Shown here in pieces: positions 44,614 through 54,703 of a stretch of DNA of 64,000 nt (positions within the stretch are counted from its first letter, which is position 1; the number at the start of each line of letters is the position of its first letter). The position numbers and the translations under genes were made by a program. The notes beneath the pieces were generated by a model, which was given only the letters and a program-made list of their open reading frames with translations, ran no database searches and was not told the origin of the DNA. Origin of the DNA: Phyllobacterium myrsinacearum (GTDB lineage Bacteria > Pseudomonadota > Alphaproteobacteria > Rhizobiales > Rhizobiaceae); the NCBI RefSeq assembly GCF_002980555.1, contig NZ_PVBT01000003.1:682001-746000 (forward strand), read 5' to 3'.

Positions 44614-45150
44614 ATGCCGAAAGTTGGCGAGAAGAATATCGATGTTCTGTTCAGCGCGCAGGAGATCGCCAAGCGCAATCTGGAACTGGCGCAGGACATT
44701 GTCGCAAAGCGGTTCGACAATCTGCTGGTTATCTCGATCCTCAAGGGGTCATTCATCTTCGCGGCGGACCTGATCCGCGCCATGCACGATGCGGGCGCCG
44801 AGCCTGATGTGGAATTCATCACCGTGTCCAGCTATGGCAAGGGCACCGAGAGTAAGGAAGTGCGGCTGCTGCGCGACATCGACAGCGACGTGCACGGCCG
44901 CGACGTGCTGTTGATCGACGATATACTGGAATCGGGCAAGACGCTGAAATTCACGCGTGAACTGATGCTGGAGCGCGGCGCGCGCAGCGTCTCCATCGCC
45001 GTATTGCTGGACAAGAGCGTGAAGCGCAAAACCGATATCGAAGCGGATTTCAAGGGGTTCGAATGCCCCGACTATTTCGTCGTCGGGTATGGCATGGATG
45101 TCGGGCATTCCTTCCGGCAGCTGCCCTATGTCGGTGTCGTCCGGGACTGA
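44614..45150 (+). CDS. hpt: Hypoxanthine phosphoribosyltransferase
   Basis: This 178-residue protein has the type I PRTase PRPP loop VLLIDDILESGKTL and an early LVISILKGSFIFAADL segment, then KRKTDIEADFKGFECPDYFVVGYGMD. It salvages hypoxanthine (and often guanine) to the nucleotide. Length is normal. An AGGAAG site precedes the ATG. It is convergent with the TIGR02302-type gene, with ten bases between stops. Confidence 0.94.
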   Translation: MPKVGEKNIDVLFSAQEIAKRNLELAQDIVAKRFDNLLVISILKGSFIFAADLIRAMHDAGAEPDVEFITVSSYGKGTESKEVRLLRDIDSDVHGRDVLLIDDILESGKTLKFTRELMLERGARSVSIAVLLDKSVKRKTDIEADFKGFECPDYFVVGYGMDVGHSFRQLPYVGVVRD

Positions 45151-45160
45151 TTCTCTCGCC

Positions 45161-47710
45161 TCAGTTGAATTTCAGCAGCCGTTCCAGATAGTCCTTTTCC
45201 ATCTGCGGGCTCAGCGCATTGCCGAGCCGCTCGCGGATGGCATCGAGGATCTGCCGGGCGCGCTGGATATCGGCTTCCCCGGGCAGCATGTTGCGGTCCG
45301 GCCCGAAATTGTTGCCGTTGTTGGATTTGGACGGCCGTCCCAGGGGATCGCGGTCAGTCTGCTGCGGACCGCCCGGCTTGCCGGCCCGGCCCATGGCCTG
45401 CATCTGTTTCATCATGTCCTGTCCGCCCTTGCGCAGGGAATCCAGGGCATTGCTCTGCTGGTCAAGCGCCTGTCCGCCATCGGCCTCGCCAAGGGATTTG
45501 CGGGCGTCTCCCATGGATTTTCCGGCGTCGCCGAAATCCTTGTTGGGGGTAATGCCCTGGCCGTTCAGATCATCCATCAGCTGCTGCAGGTCGGATTGCA
45601 GCTTGCCCTGGCCCTCCTGCAGGCCCTTCAGCGCCTTGGCGACATCCTCCTCTGACATCTGGCCCTGCTGGCCGTCCTGTCCCGTCTGGCCGCCGAATTG
45701 GCCATTGTCCTGCATCATGCCATTCTGGCGCTGCTGTTCCAGCCGGTGGGTCTCGTTCATCATTTTCTGCTGGCGCCGCATCAGGTCGCCCAGCTTGTCC
45801 ATCTGCTGTTTCATCTGGTCGCCCTGGCCATTCTTGCCCTGGGCCTGGCGCATCTGCAGATTGTTCAGCATGTCGTTGAGCTGGGAAAGCAGCTGCTGGG
45901 CCTGCTCTTTCGAACCCTGCTTGGCCAGTTCCTCGATCTGCTTGAGGATGCGGTCGATATCCTCCTGCCGCAATTCGCGGGCATTGGGATCGGGCGCCTG
46001 CGCCATGTTGGGATTGCGCTGGGCCTGCTGGGCAAGCTCGCGCATATATTTGTTCATGGCCTTGCGCAGGTCGGCCATGCGCTTGTCGATTTCTTCGGGG
46101 CTGGCATTCTGCTCGATCGCTTGGCGCAGCGCCTCCTGGGCCTCGCGCAGGCTGCGTTCGGCATCGGACAGGGCGCCGTCTTCGATGCCCCGCGCCACCT
46201 GCCACATATAGGCGACGACATCGCGCAGCTGGTCATCGCTCTTCGCAAGGTTCAGCCGGGAACGGATGCTGCGCAGACCCAGATAATGGGCGGGATTCCG
46301 GATCGTCTCCTCCGGCCACAGGGTGATGGCATCCAGCATGTTCAGCACATCCGGCTTGGCATTGGCGTTCAGCGCCAGCATGCGCCGCTGCTCGACTACG
46401 GCACGCGCCAGCGGATTGGCGAAGGGGCGTTCCGGCATGACGAGGGTCTTGGTCTCGCTCCGGCCTTCCTGCCCGGCATCGTCAACCGCAACAAGGGTCA
46501 TGCGGATTTCCGACCCGGCCCAGACGTGCTCGGTCAGGTCCCGCGTCGTTTTCGTTTCGCCGCCGTCCGCGCCGCGTTTTGGCAGGCTGAGGGGGATTTC
46601 CGGGGCATCGAACAGCGGCCTCGCATCCTTTGCCGGCGGCTGGATCTGCTCGACCTTCGCCTGCGCGCTGGCTGCGCCGTAATCATCTTTGATTTCATAG
46701 GCCAGCTCCATCGTGCCGTTGACGGCACTCGACGGTTCCCTGGTGAAGCGGATGGTGGGCGGCTGGTCCGGCAACACGGCAAAGGCCCATTCGGAATGCA
46801 CGGTGCCACTGTCGATCAGCCCGACCGTGGCGCTGGTATCGAGGGTCAGTTCGAAATTGCGCGGCTGGTCTTTCGCCGGGGCTGCGTCCGCCGCCTTCGC
46901 CTCTTCCTTGACCGGGATATCGGCGGGCTTGCCATCCGGCGGGGTCCGCGTCACCCGTTCGGTTCCGTTGCCGCCGATGATGCGGATGGTCAGCGTGCTG
47001 TTCTGTGGGACGGTGAACTGTTTTTCCTGGTCATTGGCCGCCGAGGTGAGGAAGACCGGCGGGCGGCCCGTATAACGCGGCGGTGTCACCCAGGCATCGA
47101 TGCGGGGCGGCAGCGCATTGCTGCTGCTATGGCTCCGGAATGCATCGCCGAGATGTCCGCCGAGCGGACTGCCGGAAAAGGCGAAGGCGATGACGAGAAA
47201 GAGACCGACCACGGCCCGCAGGCCCCATGGATCGATTTCCGGGATGTTTGTCCGGGGCAGGCCGCTCTTCAGGCCCCTGATGCGCTCGGCCATGCGCTTG
47301 CGGTGTTCGTCCCACAGGGCCTGCGCGAAGGGATCATCCGTGCTGGTCGCCAAAATTTCCGACTGCACGGCAATCGGCTGGTGATCGAGCGTGTTGACGT
47401 CTTCGAGACGGCGGCTGACATCGGCGTGTTCCGGCAGGCGGAATCTCAGCAGGGTATAGAGGCACGCCGGAAGCGACAGGACAAACAGTGTCAGCAGGCC
47501 GAGCCGGGCAAGATCCGGCATCATGCGGAACAGGCCGAACCAGGCGAAAATCACGAACAGGGCACAGACCAGCAGAAGCGGCAGGGTCCGGGGCCACAGC
47601 CGCTCGAATGCGAGGGTCAGCCATGCGGACAAGCGGAGGCGATCGATACTCTTGAAAATATCGAACCTGACCCTTTCAGCGTCCCGCTCATCGGGGTGTT
47701 GACCGGTCAT
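45161..47710 (-). CDS. TIGR02302/DUF4175 family membrane protein
   Basis: This 849-residue protein has two or three N-terminal transmembrane helices (LPLLLVCALFVIFAWFGLF; LLTLFVLSLPACLYTLL; AVVGLFLVIAFAFSG), a large beta-rich extracytoplasmic region, and a C-terminal 300-residue Gln/Met-rich coiled-coil stretch (QAQQLLSQLNDMLNNLQMRQ and repeated QNGMM, GQDGQQGQ). That layout is the TIGR02302 family of alphaproteobacteria. Its function is unknown to me. It lies between hpt and lysA. Confidence 0.9.
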   Translation of the reverse strand: MTGQHPDERDAERVRFDIFKSIDRLRLSAWLTLAFERLWPRTLPLLLVCALFVIFAWFGLFRMMPDLARLGLLTLFVLSLPACLYTLLRFRLPEHADVSRRLEDVNTLDHQPIAVQSEILATSTDDPFAQALWDEHRKRMAERIRGLKSGLPRTNIPEIDPWGLRAVVGLFLVIAFAFSGSPLGGHLGDAFRSHSSSNALPPRIDAWVTPPRYTGRPPVFLTSAANDQEKQFTVPQNSTLTIRIIGGNGTERVTRTPPDGKPADIPVKEEAKAADAAPAKDQPRNFELTLDTSATVGLIDSGTVHSEWAFAVLPDQPPTIRFTREPSSAVNGTMELAYEIKDDYGAASAQAKVEQIQPPAKDARPLFDAPEIPLSLPKRGADGGETKTTRDLTEHVWAGSEIRMTLVAVDDAGQEGRSETKTLVMPERPFANPLARAVVEQRRMLALNANAKPDVLNMLDAITLWPEETIRNPAHYLGLRSIRSRLNLAKSDDQLRDVVAYMWQVARGIEDGALSDAERSLREAQEALRQAIEQNASPEEIDKRMADLRKAMNKYMRELAQQAQRNPNMAQAPDPNARELRQEDIDRILKQIEELAKQGSKEQAQQLLSQLNDMLNNLQMRQAQGKNGQGDQMKQQMDKLGDLMRRQQKMMNETHRLEQQRQNGMMQDNGQFGGQTGQDGQQGQMSEEDVAKALKGLQEGQGKLQSDLQQLMDDLNGQGITPNKDFGDAGKSMGDARKSLGEADGGQALDQQSNALDSLRKGGQDMMKQMQAMGRAGKPGGPQQTDRDPLGRPSKSNNGNNFGPDRNMLPGEADIQRARQILDAIRERLGNALSPQMEKDYLERLLKFN

Positions 47711-47840
47711 CCCTGCTCCATCTCGTCAAGCCTGCGATTCCATCATGACCGCATTGACGCCGGTCAAGAATACCACTCATCGTGGCAAAGGCGAGGCCTT
47801 GGCGCAAAAAGCCGTTCACCGTTCTGTGTGCCGGCCCCGT

Positions 47841-49106
47841 TCAGAGCCAGTCCGGTATGGAATCAAGACCGATCAGTTCGTCATAGGTCGTGCGCGGGCG
47901 CACCACATGGAAGCGGTCGCCGCTGACGAGCACTTCCGGCACCAGGAGGCGCGTGTTGTAGGTTCCCGACTGAACCGCGCCATAGGCACCGGCCGTGCCG
48001 ATGGCGAGGAGGTCGCCGGGGGCCGGGCGCGGCAGGTCGCGGTCAAGACCGAGATAGTCGCCGGTCTCGCAGACGGGACCGACGACATCGCCGCGAATGC
48101 GCGGATGCGATGCCGACGGCTCCTTGACCGGGCGGATCGTGTGGAAGGCGTCGTAGAGCGTCGGGCGGATGAGGTCATTCATCGCCGCGTCGACGATGAT
48201 GAAATTGCGCGCGTCGCCTTCCTTGACGAAAATGACTTCGCTGACCAGGATGCCGGCATTGCCGACGATCAGGCGGCCCGGCTCGAAAATGGTCTTGAGC
48301 CCGAGCGGCTTGATATGCTTGGCGACAATCGCCGCATAGGCATCGGGCAGCGGCGGCGGATTGTTGTCGAAATGGTAGGGAATGCCGAGGCCGCCGCCGA
48401 GATCGACATGCTTGATGTCGTGGCCGTCGGCCTTGAGGTCGCCGACGAGCTTGGCGAGCAGGGCGAAGGCATCGTCAAACGGTTCCAGATCGGTGATCTG
48501 GCTGCCGATATGCATGTCGATGCCGGCGACCTTCAGGCCGGGCAGGCGCGCCGCATGGGCATAGACGGACCGTGCCCTGGCCAGCGGAATGCCGAACTTG
48601 TTCTCGGACTTTCCCGTCGAAATCTTCTTGTGGGTCTTGGCATCGACATCGGGATTGATGCGCAGGGACACCGGCGCAATCTTGCCCGCTGCGACGGCAC
48701 GGCTGGAGAGAAGCTCCAGTTCCGGCTCGGATTCGACGTTGAAGCAGTGAATGCCCGCTGCCAGTGCAAAGTCCATTTCGCCCGGCTTCTTGCCCACGCC
48801 GGAAAAGACGATCCTGCTCGCGGGAATTCCAGCCGCCAGGGCGCGGCGCAGCTCGCCTTCCGACACCACATCGGCACCGGAGCCGAGACGCGCCAGGGTT
48901 TTCAGGACGGCCTGGTTGGAATTGGCTTTCAAGGCATAGCAGACCAGCGCGTCCATTTCGGCAAAGGCTGCGGCAAAGACCTTGTAATGCCGTTCGATCG
49001 TTGCCGTCGAATAGCAGTAGAAGGGGGTGCCGACCGCCCTGGCGATATCGGGAATGCTGACGTCCTCGGCATGGAGAACGCCGTCCTTGTAATCGAAATG
49101 GTTCAC
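47841..49106 (-). CDS. lysA: Diaminopimelate decarboxylase
   Basis: This 421-residue fold-type III PLP enzyme has the PLP lysine (Lys60) in CYALKANSN, HCFNVESEPEL, HIGSQI, the GGGLGIPY PLP-phosphate loop and EPGRLIVGNAG. It makes L-lysine from meso-DAP in the cytoplasm. The start is GTG. The lptM gene lies 11 bases upstream on the same strand, a usual pairing. Confidence 0.96.
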   Translation of the reverse strand: MNHFDYKDGVLHAEDVSIPDIARAVGTPFYCYSTATIERHYKVFAAAFAEMDALVCYALKANSNQAVLKTLARLGSGADVVSEGELRRALAAGIPASRIVFSGVGKKPGEMDFALAAGIHCFNVESEPELELLSSRAVAAGKIAPVSLRINPDVDAKTHKKISTGKSENKFGIPLARARSVYAHAARLPGLKVAGIDMHIGSQITDLEPFDDAFALLAKLVGDLKADGHDIKHVDLGGGLGIPYHFDNNPPPLPDAYAAIVAKHIKPLGLKTIFEPGRLIVGNAGILVSEVIFVKEGDARNFIIVDAAMNDLIRPTLYDAFHTIRPVKEPSASHPRIRGDVVGPVCETGDYLGLDRDLPRPAPGDLLAIGTAGAYGAVQSGTYNTRLLVPEVLVSGDRFHVVRPRTTYDELIGLDSIPDWL

Positions 49107-49117
49107 GAAAAATCAGC

Positions 49118-49306
49118 CTAGATGATTGAGTCGAGGAAAAAGCGCTTGTCTTGAACGGGTGGCCGTGCCGGTTTCGGCTCGCCGGGTGCCGGTGTGGTCA
49201 CCGACGCGGGCGGCAGTTCGAGCGGGCCCTTGCGGCCGCAGGCCGACACGGCGCTGACGATGGCAACCGCCATCAGAATTGTCGTGAGGTAGGAACGGCT
49301 TGTCAT
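49118..49306 (-). CDS. lptM: LptM-type small lipoprotein (formerly YifL)
   Basis: This 62-residue protein has a lipoprotein signal peptide (SYLTTILMAVAIVSAVSAC) with the lipobox Cys at 23, followed by GRKGPLELPP, the LptM core (CGxKGPL). LptM helps mature the LPS translocon LptD. It ends with a Pro/Lys-rich stretch. It sits just before lysA, as in many proteobacteria. Confidence 0.9.
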   Translation of the reverse strand: MTSRSYLTTILMAVAIVSAVSACGRKGPLELPPASVTTPAPGEPKPARPPVQDKRFFLDSII

Positions 49307-49385
49307 AGATTTTGATCCTGTCGTCCGAAAGTATGTTGTCCTGTCTAACGCATGGAGGAACGCTTTGCATCCCCCATCGTCGGAC

Positions 49386-50786
49386 TTACGATTTCGTGAT
49401 GCGTTTTTGCCAGAACTTGATCTGCCTGCGCACCTGTTCCGGGGCCGTGCCGCCATAGGATTTGCGGCTGCGCACGGATTTGTCCACGGTAAGGTAACCG
49501 AAGATGGCATCGGTGATCCCCGGATGAATGCTCTTGAGGTCATCCAGCGTCAGCTTGCCGAGTTCGCTCTTCTTTTCTTCCGCCAGCGCGACGGCGCGGC
49601 CGGTGACATGGTGGGCCTCGCGGAAGGGCAGGCCAAGTTCGCGCACCAGCCAGTCCGCCAGATCGGTGGCGGTGGAATAGCCGGAACCGGCGGCCTTCTT
49701 CATGGCTGCGGTGTTGACGGTCATGTCGCCGACCATGCCGGTCATGGCGGCCAGGGCGAGTTCAAGGGTTTCAGCCGCGTCGAACACGGCTTCCTTGTCT
49801 TCCTGCATGTCCTTGGAATAGGTCAGCGGCAGGCCCTTCATGACGGTCAGCAGGCCGACGAGCGAGCCGGTGATGCGGCCGGTCTTGGCGCGCACCAGTT
49901 CGGCGGCATCGGGGTTCTTCTTCTGCGGCATGATCGACGAGCCGGTGGAGAAGGAATCGGACAGGCGCACGAAGCCGAATTGCGGCGTCGACCAGATGAC
50001 GATTTCTTCGGCCAGCCGGGAAAGATGCGTGGCGGCAATGGCGGCCATCGACAGGAATTCCAGGGCGTAGTCGCGGTCGGAGACACTGTCGAGCGAATTG
50101 CGGGTGGGTTCGCGGAAGCCGAGTTCCTTCGCCGTCATGTGCCGGTCGATGGGGAAGCCGGTTCCGGCGAGCGCGGCGGCGCCGAGCGGCGATTCATCCA
50201 TGCGCTCGATGGCGTCCTTCACCCGGCTGAGGTCGCGGCCGAACATTTCCACATAGGCCATGCAGTGATGGCCGAAGGTGACGGGCTGCGCGGTCTGCAG
50301 ATGGGTGAAGCCGGGCATGAGGGTCGCGGCGTGTTCCTCGGCGCGCTTCAGGAAAGCCTCGATCAGCTTTTTGAGCGCGGTTGCCGTGCGCTGGAATTCT
50401 TCCTTGACCCACAGGCGGAAATCGACGGCAACCTGATCGTTGCGCGAGCGCGCCGTGTGCAGGCGGCCGGCCGGTGCGCCGATGAGTTCGGCAAGGCGCG
50501 ACTCGACGTTCATGTGAATGTCTTCAAGTTTGCGTGAGAAAACGAACTTTCCGCTTTCGATCTCTGACAATATCGTGTTCAGGCCCTTTGCGATCTTGTC
50601 GTGGTCGTCCGCCGCGATTATGCCGGTTTTCGCAAGCATGGCAGCATGGGCAAGTGAACCGCGAATGTCCTGGGCATAGAGTTTCTGGTCAAACCCGATG
50701 GAAGCGTTGATTTCTTCCATGATGGCGGCCGGACCTGAGGCGAAACGGCCTCCCCACATTTCGTTGCTGTTTTTCTTGTCGGACAT
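49386..50786 (-). CDS. argH: Argininosuccinate lyase
   Basis: From the ATG at 50786 this is a 466-residue protein of the fumarase/aspartase superfamily. It opens [19 protein letters not shown] and carries [29 protein letters not shown] and the signature [12 protein letters not shown]. It cleaves argininosuccinate to arginine and fumarate. The frame is open to 50981, but that extension overlaps the divergent tlpA gene and is not ArgH-like. lptM and lysA follow on the same strand. Confidence 0.96.
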   Translation of the reverse strand: MSDKKNSNEMWGGRFASGPAAIMEEINASIGFDQKLYAQDIRGSLAHAAMLAKTGIIAADDHDKIAKGLNTILSEIESGKFVFSRKLEDIHMNVESRLAELIGAPAGRLHTARSRNDQVAVDFRLWVKEEFQRTATALKKLIEAFLKRAEEHAATLMPGFTHLQTAQPVTFGHHCMAYVEMFGRDLSRVKDAIERMDESPLGAAALAGTGFPIDRHMTAKELGFREPTRNSLDSVSDRDYALEFLSMAAIAATHLSRLAEEIVIWSTPQFGFVRLSDSFSTGSSIMPQKKNPDAAELVRAKTGRITGSLVGLLTVMKGLPLTYSKDMQEDKEAVFDAAETLELALAAMTGMVGDMTVNTAAMKKAAGSGYSTATDLADWLVRELGLPFREAHHVTGRAVALAEEKKSELGKLTLDDLKSIHPGITDAIFGYLTVDKSVRSRKSYGGTAPEQVRRQIKFWQKRITKS

Positions 50787-50832
50787 TGTAAGCCTTGGGT
50801 GAACCGGGGTGGATAGACGGAAAGTGTAAGAT

Positions 50833-51513
50833 ATGGACAACGGCAACGAAACACAGAAAACCACTTCAGGCGGCAGCAGGAAAATTATTGTTCTTGCCGC
50901 GCTTGCAGGCATAGTCGCCGGTGCGGTTGGGGTATACGTGATGGAGCGGCCTTCTGGCAATATTGTTGCCGGAACAAACACGTCCGATCAATGCACCGCC
51001 AAGACCGATACGGCGAGGAAGATCGACGCCGCCGCCACCGGCGCCGTGGCGGCCATGCGCGGCGCCGAGAAACCGCAATCCATGTCCGCGCTTTCCTTCA
51101 CCGGTCCCGATGGCAAGCCGATGCGGCTGGCGGATTTCAAGGGCAAGACCGTCCTCGTCAATCTCTGGGCGACATGGTGCGCGCCCTGCCGTGAAGAAAT
51201 GCCGGCGCTCGATGCACTGCAGACCAAGAAGGGCGGCGACAATTTCCAGGTCGTGGCGATCAATATCGACACGGGCGACGACCAGAAGCCGAAGGGCTTC
51301 CTGGCGGATATCGGGGTGAAATCATTGGCGCTCTATCGCGACCCGACCATGGGCGTGTTCAACGACCTGAAACGCAAGAACCTGGCCTTCGGCCTGCCCG
51401 TGACGATGATCGTCGACAAGGAGGGCTGCCAGATCGCTGCCATGAACGGTCCAGCCCCGTGGGAAAGCGATGATGCCGCTCGCCTCATCGATGCGGCCAT
51501 AGCGGCGCAGTAA
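50833..51513 (+). CDS. tlpA: Thiol:disulfide interchange protein TlpA
   Basis: This 226-residue protein has an N-terminal membrane anchor ([20 protein letters not shown], about 17-36), a linker, and a thioredoxin domain from about 85 with the active site WCAPC (Cys116, Cys119). The TlpA-specific insertion and [13 protein letters not shown] follow. TlpA reduces Cys residues in cytochrome oxidase copper-site proteins in the periplasm. It is divergent from argH, with only 46 bases between starts, the arrangement found in many Rhizobiales. Confidence 0.93.
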   Translation: MDNGNETQKTTSGGSRKIIVLAALAGIVAGAVGVYVMERPSGNIVAGTNTSDQCTAKTDTARKIDAAATGAVAAMRGAEKPQSMSALSFTGPDGKPMRLADFKGKTVLVNLWATWCAPCREEMPALDALQTKKGGDNFQVVAINIDTGDDQKPKGFLADIGVKSLALYRDPTMGVFNDLKRKNLAFGLPVTMIVDKEGCQIAAMNGPAPWESDDAARLIDAAIAAQ

Positions 51514-52030
51514 TTTTTGAAATGCGGCGGGTCGTTGCCACGCCCGCTTTCGCGTCTGGCTGTTGAGAATGTGGGAAAGACGGGCGGTCCATCGGGAGCG
51601 CGGGAGTCTTTGGTTGGTGTTGCGGTTGTTGCGATCCCCTGGACCACCCGCCCGGCATCGGTTTTGCCCAATAGTGGATGATTGGACTGAACCTCTCCGG
51701 CCCGACAGGTTTTCCTCCCCGTGAAGCTGAAGCGCCGGCCCTTTCCCGACTTTCGAAAGTTTCCGGAAGCATTCCCGCCGGAAAGGACAGGAATGAGAAT
51801 AAGCGAGGTTGGGAGAACGTGGATAAGTTTTATCCAAATGACATTTCACCCCCCTCTGGGCTGCCGCCCATCTCCCCCACAAGGGGGGAGATCACATCGG
51901 CATGAACGCTTTTGCGTTGTTTTCAATGTTGAAGACTGGCTGAAACAGCAATGACAGCTGATCTCCCCCCTTGTGGGGGAGATGTCCGGCAGGACAGAGG
52001 GGGGTGTGGCAATATTCTTGCCAAAAAACA
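51514..52030. other. Intergenic region with palindromic element
   Basis: About 570 bases between tlpA and the helicase gene contain no convincing gene. The left part (51514-51840) shows nothing I can name. The right part holds the inverted-repeat element at 51847-52006 and then the helicase terminator. Confidence 0.5.
51847..52006. repeat. RIME-like palindromic intergenic repeat
   Basis: A 48-base left arm (51847-51894) is the reverse complement of a right arm (51959-52006) at about 44 of 48 positions, with a 64-base spacer. Each arm also contains its own palindrome, CTCCCC..GGGGAG, so the element can fold at two scales. C/G-run inverted repeats of this kind are widespread in Rhizobiales intergenic regions. 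Its copy number in this genome cannot be seen here. Confidence 0.75.
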
Positions 52031-52063
52031 AAACCCGCCGGGATTTTCATCCGCGGCGGGTTT
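52031..52063. terminator. Rho-independent terminator of the helicase gene
   Basis: AAACCCGCCG (52031-52040) pairs with CGGCGGGTTT (52054-52063) over ten bases. On the minus strand it is followed by TGTTTTTTGG, so it fits termination of the leftward helicase gene; the plus-strand side has TTTTT too. Confidence 0.8.
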
Positions 52064-52088
52064 TTATGTTAAGAATCAAGAGACCGGA

Positions 52089-54014
52089 TTATTCCGCCTG
52101 ACCGGCAGCGGCCTTGCGGGCCTTCTTGGCCTTGTACTTGTCGAAACCGGAGGGATCGCCGGGCTTGCGCTCCTTGGGCTTCTTGACCTTTTCCGGCTTT
52201 TCCGCGGTCCAGCCTTCCGGCTTGGCCTTGGCGGGCTTGGCCGCCCAGTCGGATCGTGGCTTGTCGTCACGGTCGCGCGGCGGCTTGCGGTCATCCCATT
52301 CGCGCTTCTCGCCAAAGTTTTTCTTCGGCTTGAAATCGCTGCGCGGGGAAGAAAAGCCCGCAGCCTCGCTGCGGGTGATGTTCACGCCCTTTTCGCCGGT
52401 GCCGTACTGCTTGATGCGGGCCATAAATGCGTCGGCCTTGCTCGCGGTGATCTCGAAGCGGGTTTCGGTTTCGAGAATCTTGATCGAGCCGACATCGGTC
52501 TTGGTGATGTCACCGGCCTTGCAGATCAGCGGCAGCAGCCAGCGCGGTTCGGCGCGCTGCTTGCGGCCGACGCTGAGCGAGAACCAGGCGCCGCTTTCGA
52601 ATTGTTCGAAACGGTCAGAACGCGGCGCGCGCTCGGCGCGGTCACCCCGGCCGGGCCGGTCGTCATAGCTGCCCTTGCGAATGGGCTCGAGAACGTGGGC
52701 CGGTGTGTTCGACAGCTCTTCCGGTGCAGGGCGTGCGGCCATCTGCTGGCGCAGATAGGCGGCGGCAATCTGCTCGGCGGAATGCAGGCCGAGAAGCTCG
52801 CGCACATGTTCGCCTTCCTCCTCTGTCATCACTTCGGTCAGCGACGGGTCATTGAGGATGCGGTCGTGGTTGCGCTTGTTGATGGCAGCGGCGTCCGGCG
52901 GCGGCACCATCGTGGTGCTGAGCTTTGCCATCTGCAGCAGCCGCTCGGCCGAACGGCGGCGTGAAGCCGGCACGATCAGCACGCAGATGCCCTTGCGGCC
53001 CGCGCGGCCCGTGCGGCCGCTGCGATGCAGCAGCGTGTCCGGATTGGTCGGCAGGTCGGCATGGATGACGAGATCGAGATTGGGCAGGTCAATACCGCGT
53101 GCGGCGACGTCGGTGGCCACGCAGACGCGGGCACGGCCGTCACGCATGGCCTGCAGCGCATTGGTGCGTTCGGCCTGGCTGAGTTCGCCGGAGAGCGAAA
53201 CAACGGAAAAGCCGCGATTGGACAGGCGGCTGGTCAGATGCTTGACCGCTTCGCGCGTCGCACCGAACACGATGGTGTTCTGGGCATCGTAAAACAGCAG
53301 CGCATTGATGATCGCATTTTCGCGCTCACGCGGCGCTACCGGCATGATGTGATATTCAATATCGCTGTGCTGGGACTTTTCGCTGGTTGCGGTGATGCGC
53401 ACGGCATCGTTCTGGAACTGCTTTGCCAGCTGGGCAATGGGTTTTGGCACCGTGGCCGAGAACATCAGCGTGCGGCGGTCCTTCGGCGCTTCGCCGAGGA
53501 TGAATTCGAGGTCTTCGCGAAAACCGAGGTCGAGCATTTCATCGGCTTCGTCGAGCACCACGGCGCGCAGTTCGGTCATGTCGAGCGAGCCGCGGGTGAT
53601 ATGGTCGCGCAGACGGCCGGGCGTGCCGACAACGATATGGGCACCGCCCTGCAATGCGCGGCGCTCCTTGGTCATGTCCATGCCGCCGACGCAGGAGGCA
53701 ATGCGGGCGCCGGTCTTCTCATAGAGCCATTCCAGCTCGCGGCGCACCTGCAGGGCAAGCTCGCGGGTCGGGGCAATCACCAGCGCGTAGGGTGCGCCGA
53801 TGGAGGTGAAACGGTCTTCGCCTTCAAGCAGCGTCGGCGCAATGGCAATACCGAAGGCAACTGTCTTGCCGGAGCCGGTCTGGGCGGAGACGAGAAGGTC
53901 CGCGCCGTTCGCTTCCGGAGCAAGTACGGCTGTCTGCACAGGCGTCAGGGTCTCGTAACCACGGGCCGCCAATGCACCGGACAGCGCCGGGGCGATAGAA
54001 TCGAAAATAGTCAT
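52089..54014 (-). CDS. DEAD-box RNA helicase, DbpA/CsdA-like
   Basis: From the ATG at 54014 the protein has 641 residues. The helicase core has the Q motif (GYETLTPVQTAVL), AQTGSGKT, PTRELALQ, VLDEADEMLD, SAT, and HRSGRTGRAGRKG. A DbpA-type RNA-binding domain follows near 475-560 (TKTDVGSIKILETETRFEITAS) and the tail is Lys/Asp/Arg-rich and low-complexity. Such helicases act in ribosome assembly and cold adaptation. The frame upstream to 54083 is not helicase-like. Confidence 0.92.
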   Translation of the reverse strand: MTIFDSIAPALSGALAARGYETLTPVQTAVLAPEANGADLLVSAQTGSGKTVAFGIAIAPTLLEGEDRFTSIGAPYALVIAPTRELALQVRRELEWLYEKTGARIASCVGGMDMTKERRALQGGAHIVVGTPGRLRDHITRGSLDMTELRAVVLDEADEMLDLGFREDLEFILGEAPKDRRTLMFSATVPKPIAQLAKQFQNDAVRITATSEKSQHSDIEYHIMPVAPRERENAIINALLFYDAQNTIVFGATREAVKHLTSRLSNRGFSVVSLSGELSQAERTNALQAMRDGRARVCVATDVAARGIDLPNLDLVIHADLPTNPDTLLHRSGRTGRAGRKGICVLIVPASRRRSAERLLQMAKLSTTMVPPPDAAAINKRNHDRILNDPSLTEVMTEEEGEHVRELLGLHSAEQIAAAYLRQQMAARPAPEELSNTPAHVLEPIRKGSYDDRPGRGDRAERAPRSDRFEQFESGAWFSLSVGRKQRAEPRWLLPLICKAGDITKTDVGSIKILETETRFEITASKADAFMARIKQYGTGEKGVNITRSEAAGFSSPRSDFKPKKNFGEKREWDDRKPPRDRDDKPRSDWAAKPAKAKPEGWTAEKPEKVKKPKERKPGDPSGFDKYKAKKARKAAAGQAE

Positions 54015-54224
54015 TAATGAACTTTCAAGTACGTGTTTGGGCTGGTGTTTTCGGCTCGGCATATGTTGGGGCACGAGCGGCACGCATATAGCTTTGTTGC
54101 GCTCTCGTAGAGGTTATCGCTCATTTCGTCAATGGCAGGGCGTGGGAAGCCGGTGCAGGGGAGCCTTGCAAATTCGTTGTGGGTAGGCCCGGCAATGACG
54201 TATCCCGCCTGCGCCCAAACGATG

Positions 54225-54701
54225 TCAGACAGCAAACCCTGCCCGTTTCAGGCGGACGATGGCAAGGTCCAGCGCTGACAGGAAGCTGGAGCGGTCTTTG
54301 GGCGAAAACGGCCGCGGGCCGCCCGTGATCTGGCCGGCCGAGCGCAGTTCGTCCATCAGGTTGCGCGTGGCCAGCGTGTTGCCGATGGAGGCCTCGGTGA
54401 AAGCGCGGCCCGTCGGCGAGATCGCATCGGCGCCGGCCTTCACGCAGCGGCTGGCCAGCGGAATGTCGGCGGTCACCACCACGTCGCCGCGCGATACCCG
54501 TTCAGCGATCCAGTCATCGGCAGCGTCGAAACCGTCACTGACGATGACGCGCTCGATCATCGGATCGCGCGGAATGGCCATGAAGGCGTTGGCGACGACA
54601 TAGACCTTGACGCCGTAGCGTTCGGCAACGCGGTAGATCTCGGCTTTCACCGGACAGGCGTCGGCGTCGACATAGATGGCGATGGTTTTCTGCTCGTTCA
54701 T
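54225..54701 (-). CDS. YaiI/YqxD family protein (DUF188)
   Basis: This 158-residue protein matches DUF188 across its length: [23 protein letters not shown] at the start, [28 protein letters not shown] in the middle, and [19 protein letters not shown] near the end. It has a PIN-like set of acidic residues (DADACP, TADIPLA), but no activity is established. The stop of exoD is two bases from its start codon region, so it is probably co-transcribed with exoD. Confidence 0.92.
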   Translation of the reverse strand: MNEQKTIAIYVDADACPVKAEIYRVAERYGVKVYVVANAFMAIPRDPMIERVIVSDGFDAADDWIAERVSRGDVVVTADIPLASRCVKAGADAISPTGRAFTEASIGNTLATRNLMDELRSAGQITGGPRPFSPKDRSSFLSALDLAIVRLKRAGFAV

Positions 54702-54703
54702 GC

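Noticed and set aside
45698-47926. Very long open frame on the plus strand opposite the TIGR02302-type gene
   Set aside because: It is the antisense of a GC-rich Gln/Met-rich gene, has no family-like segments, and the minus-strand protein has the expected domains.
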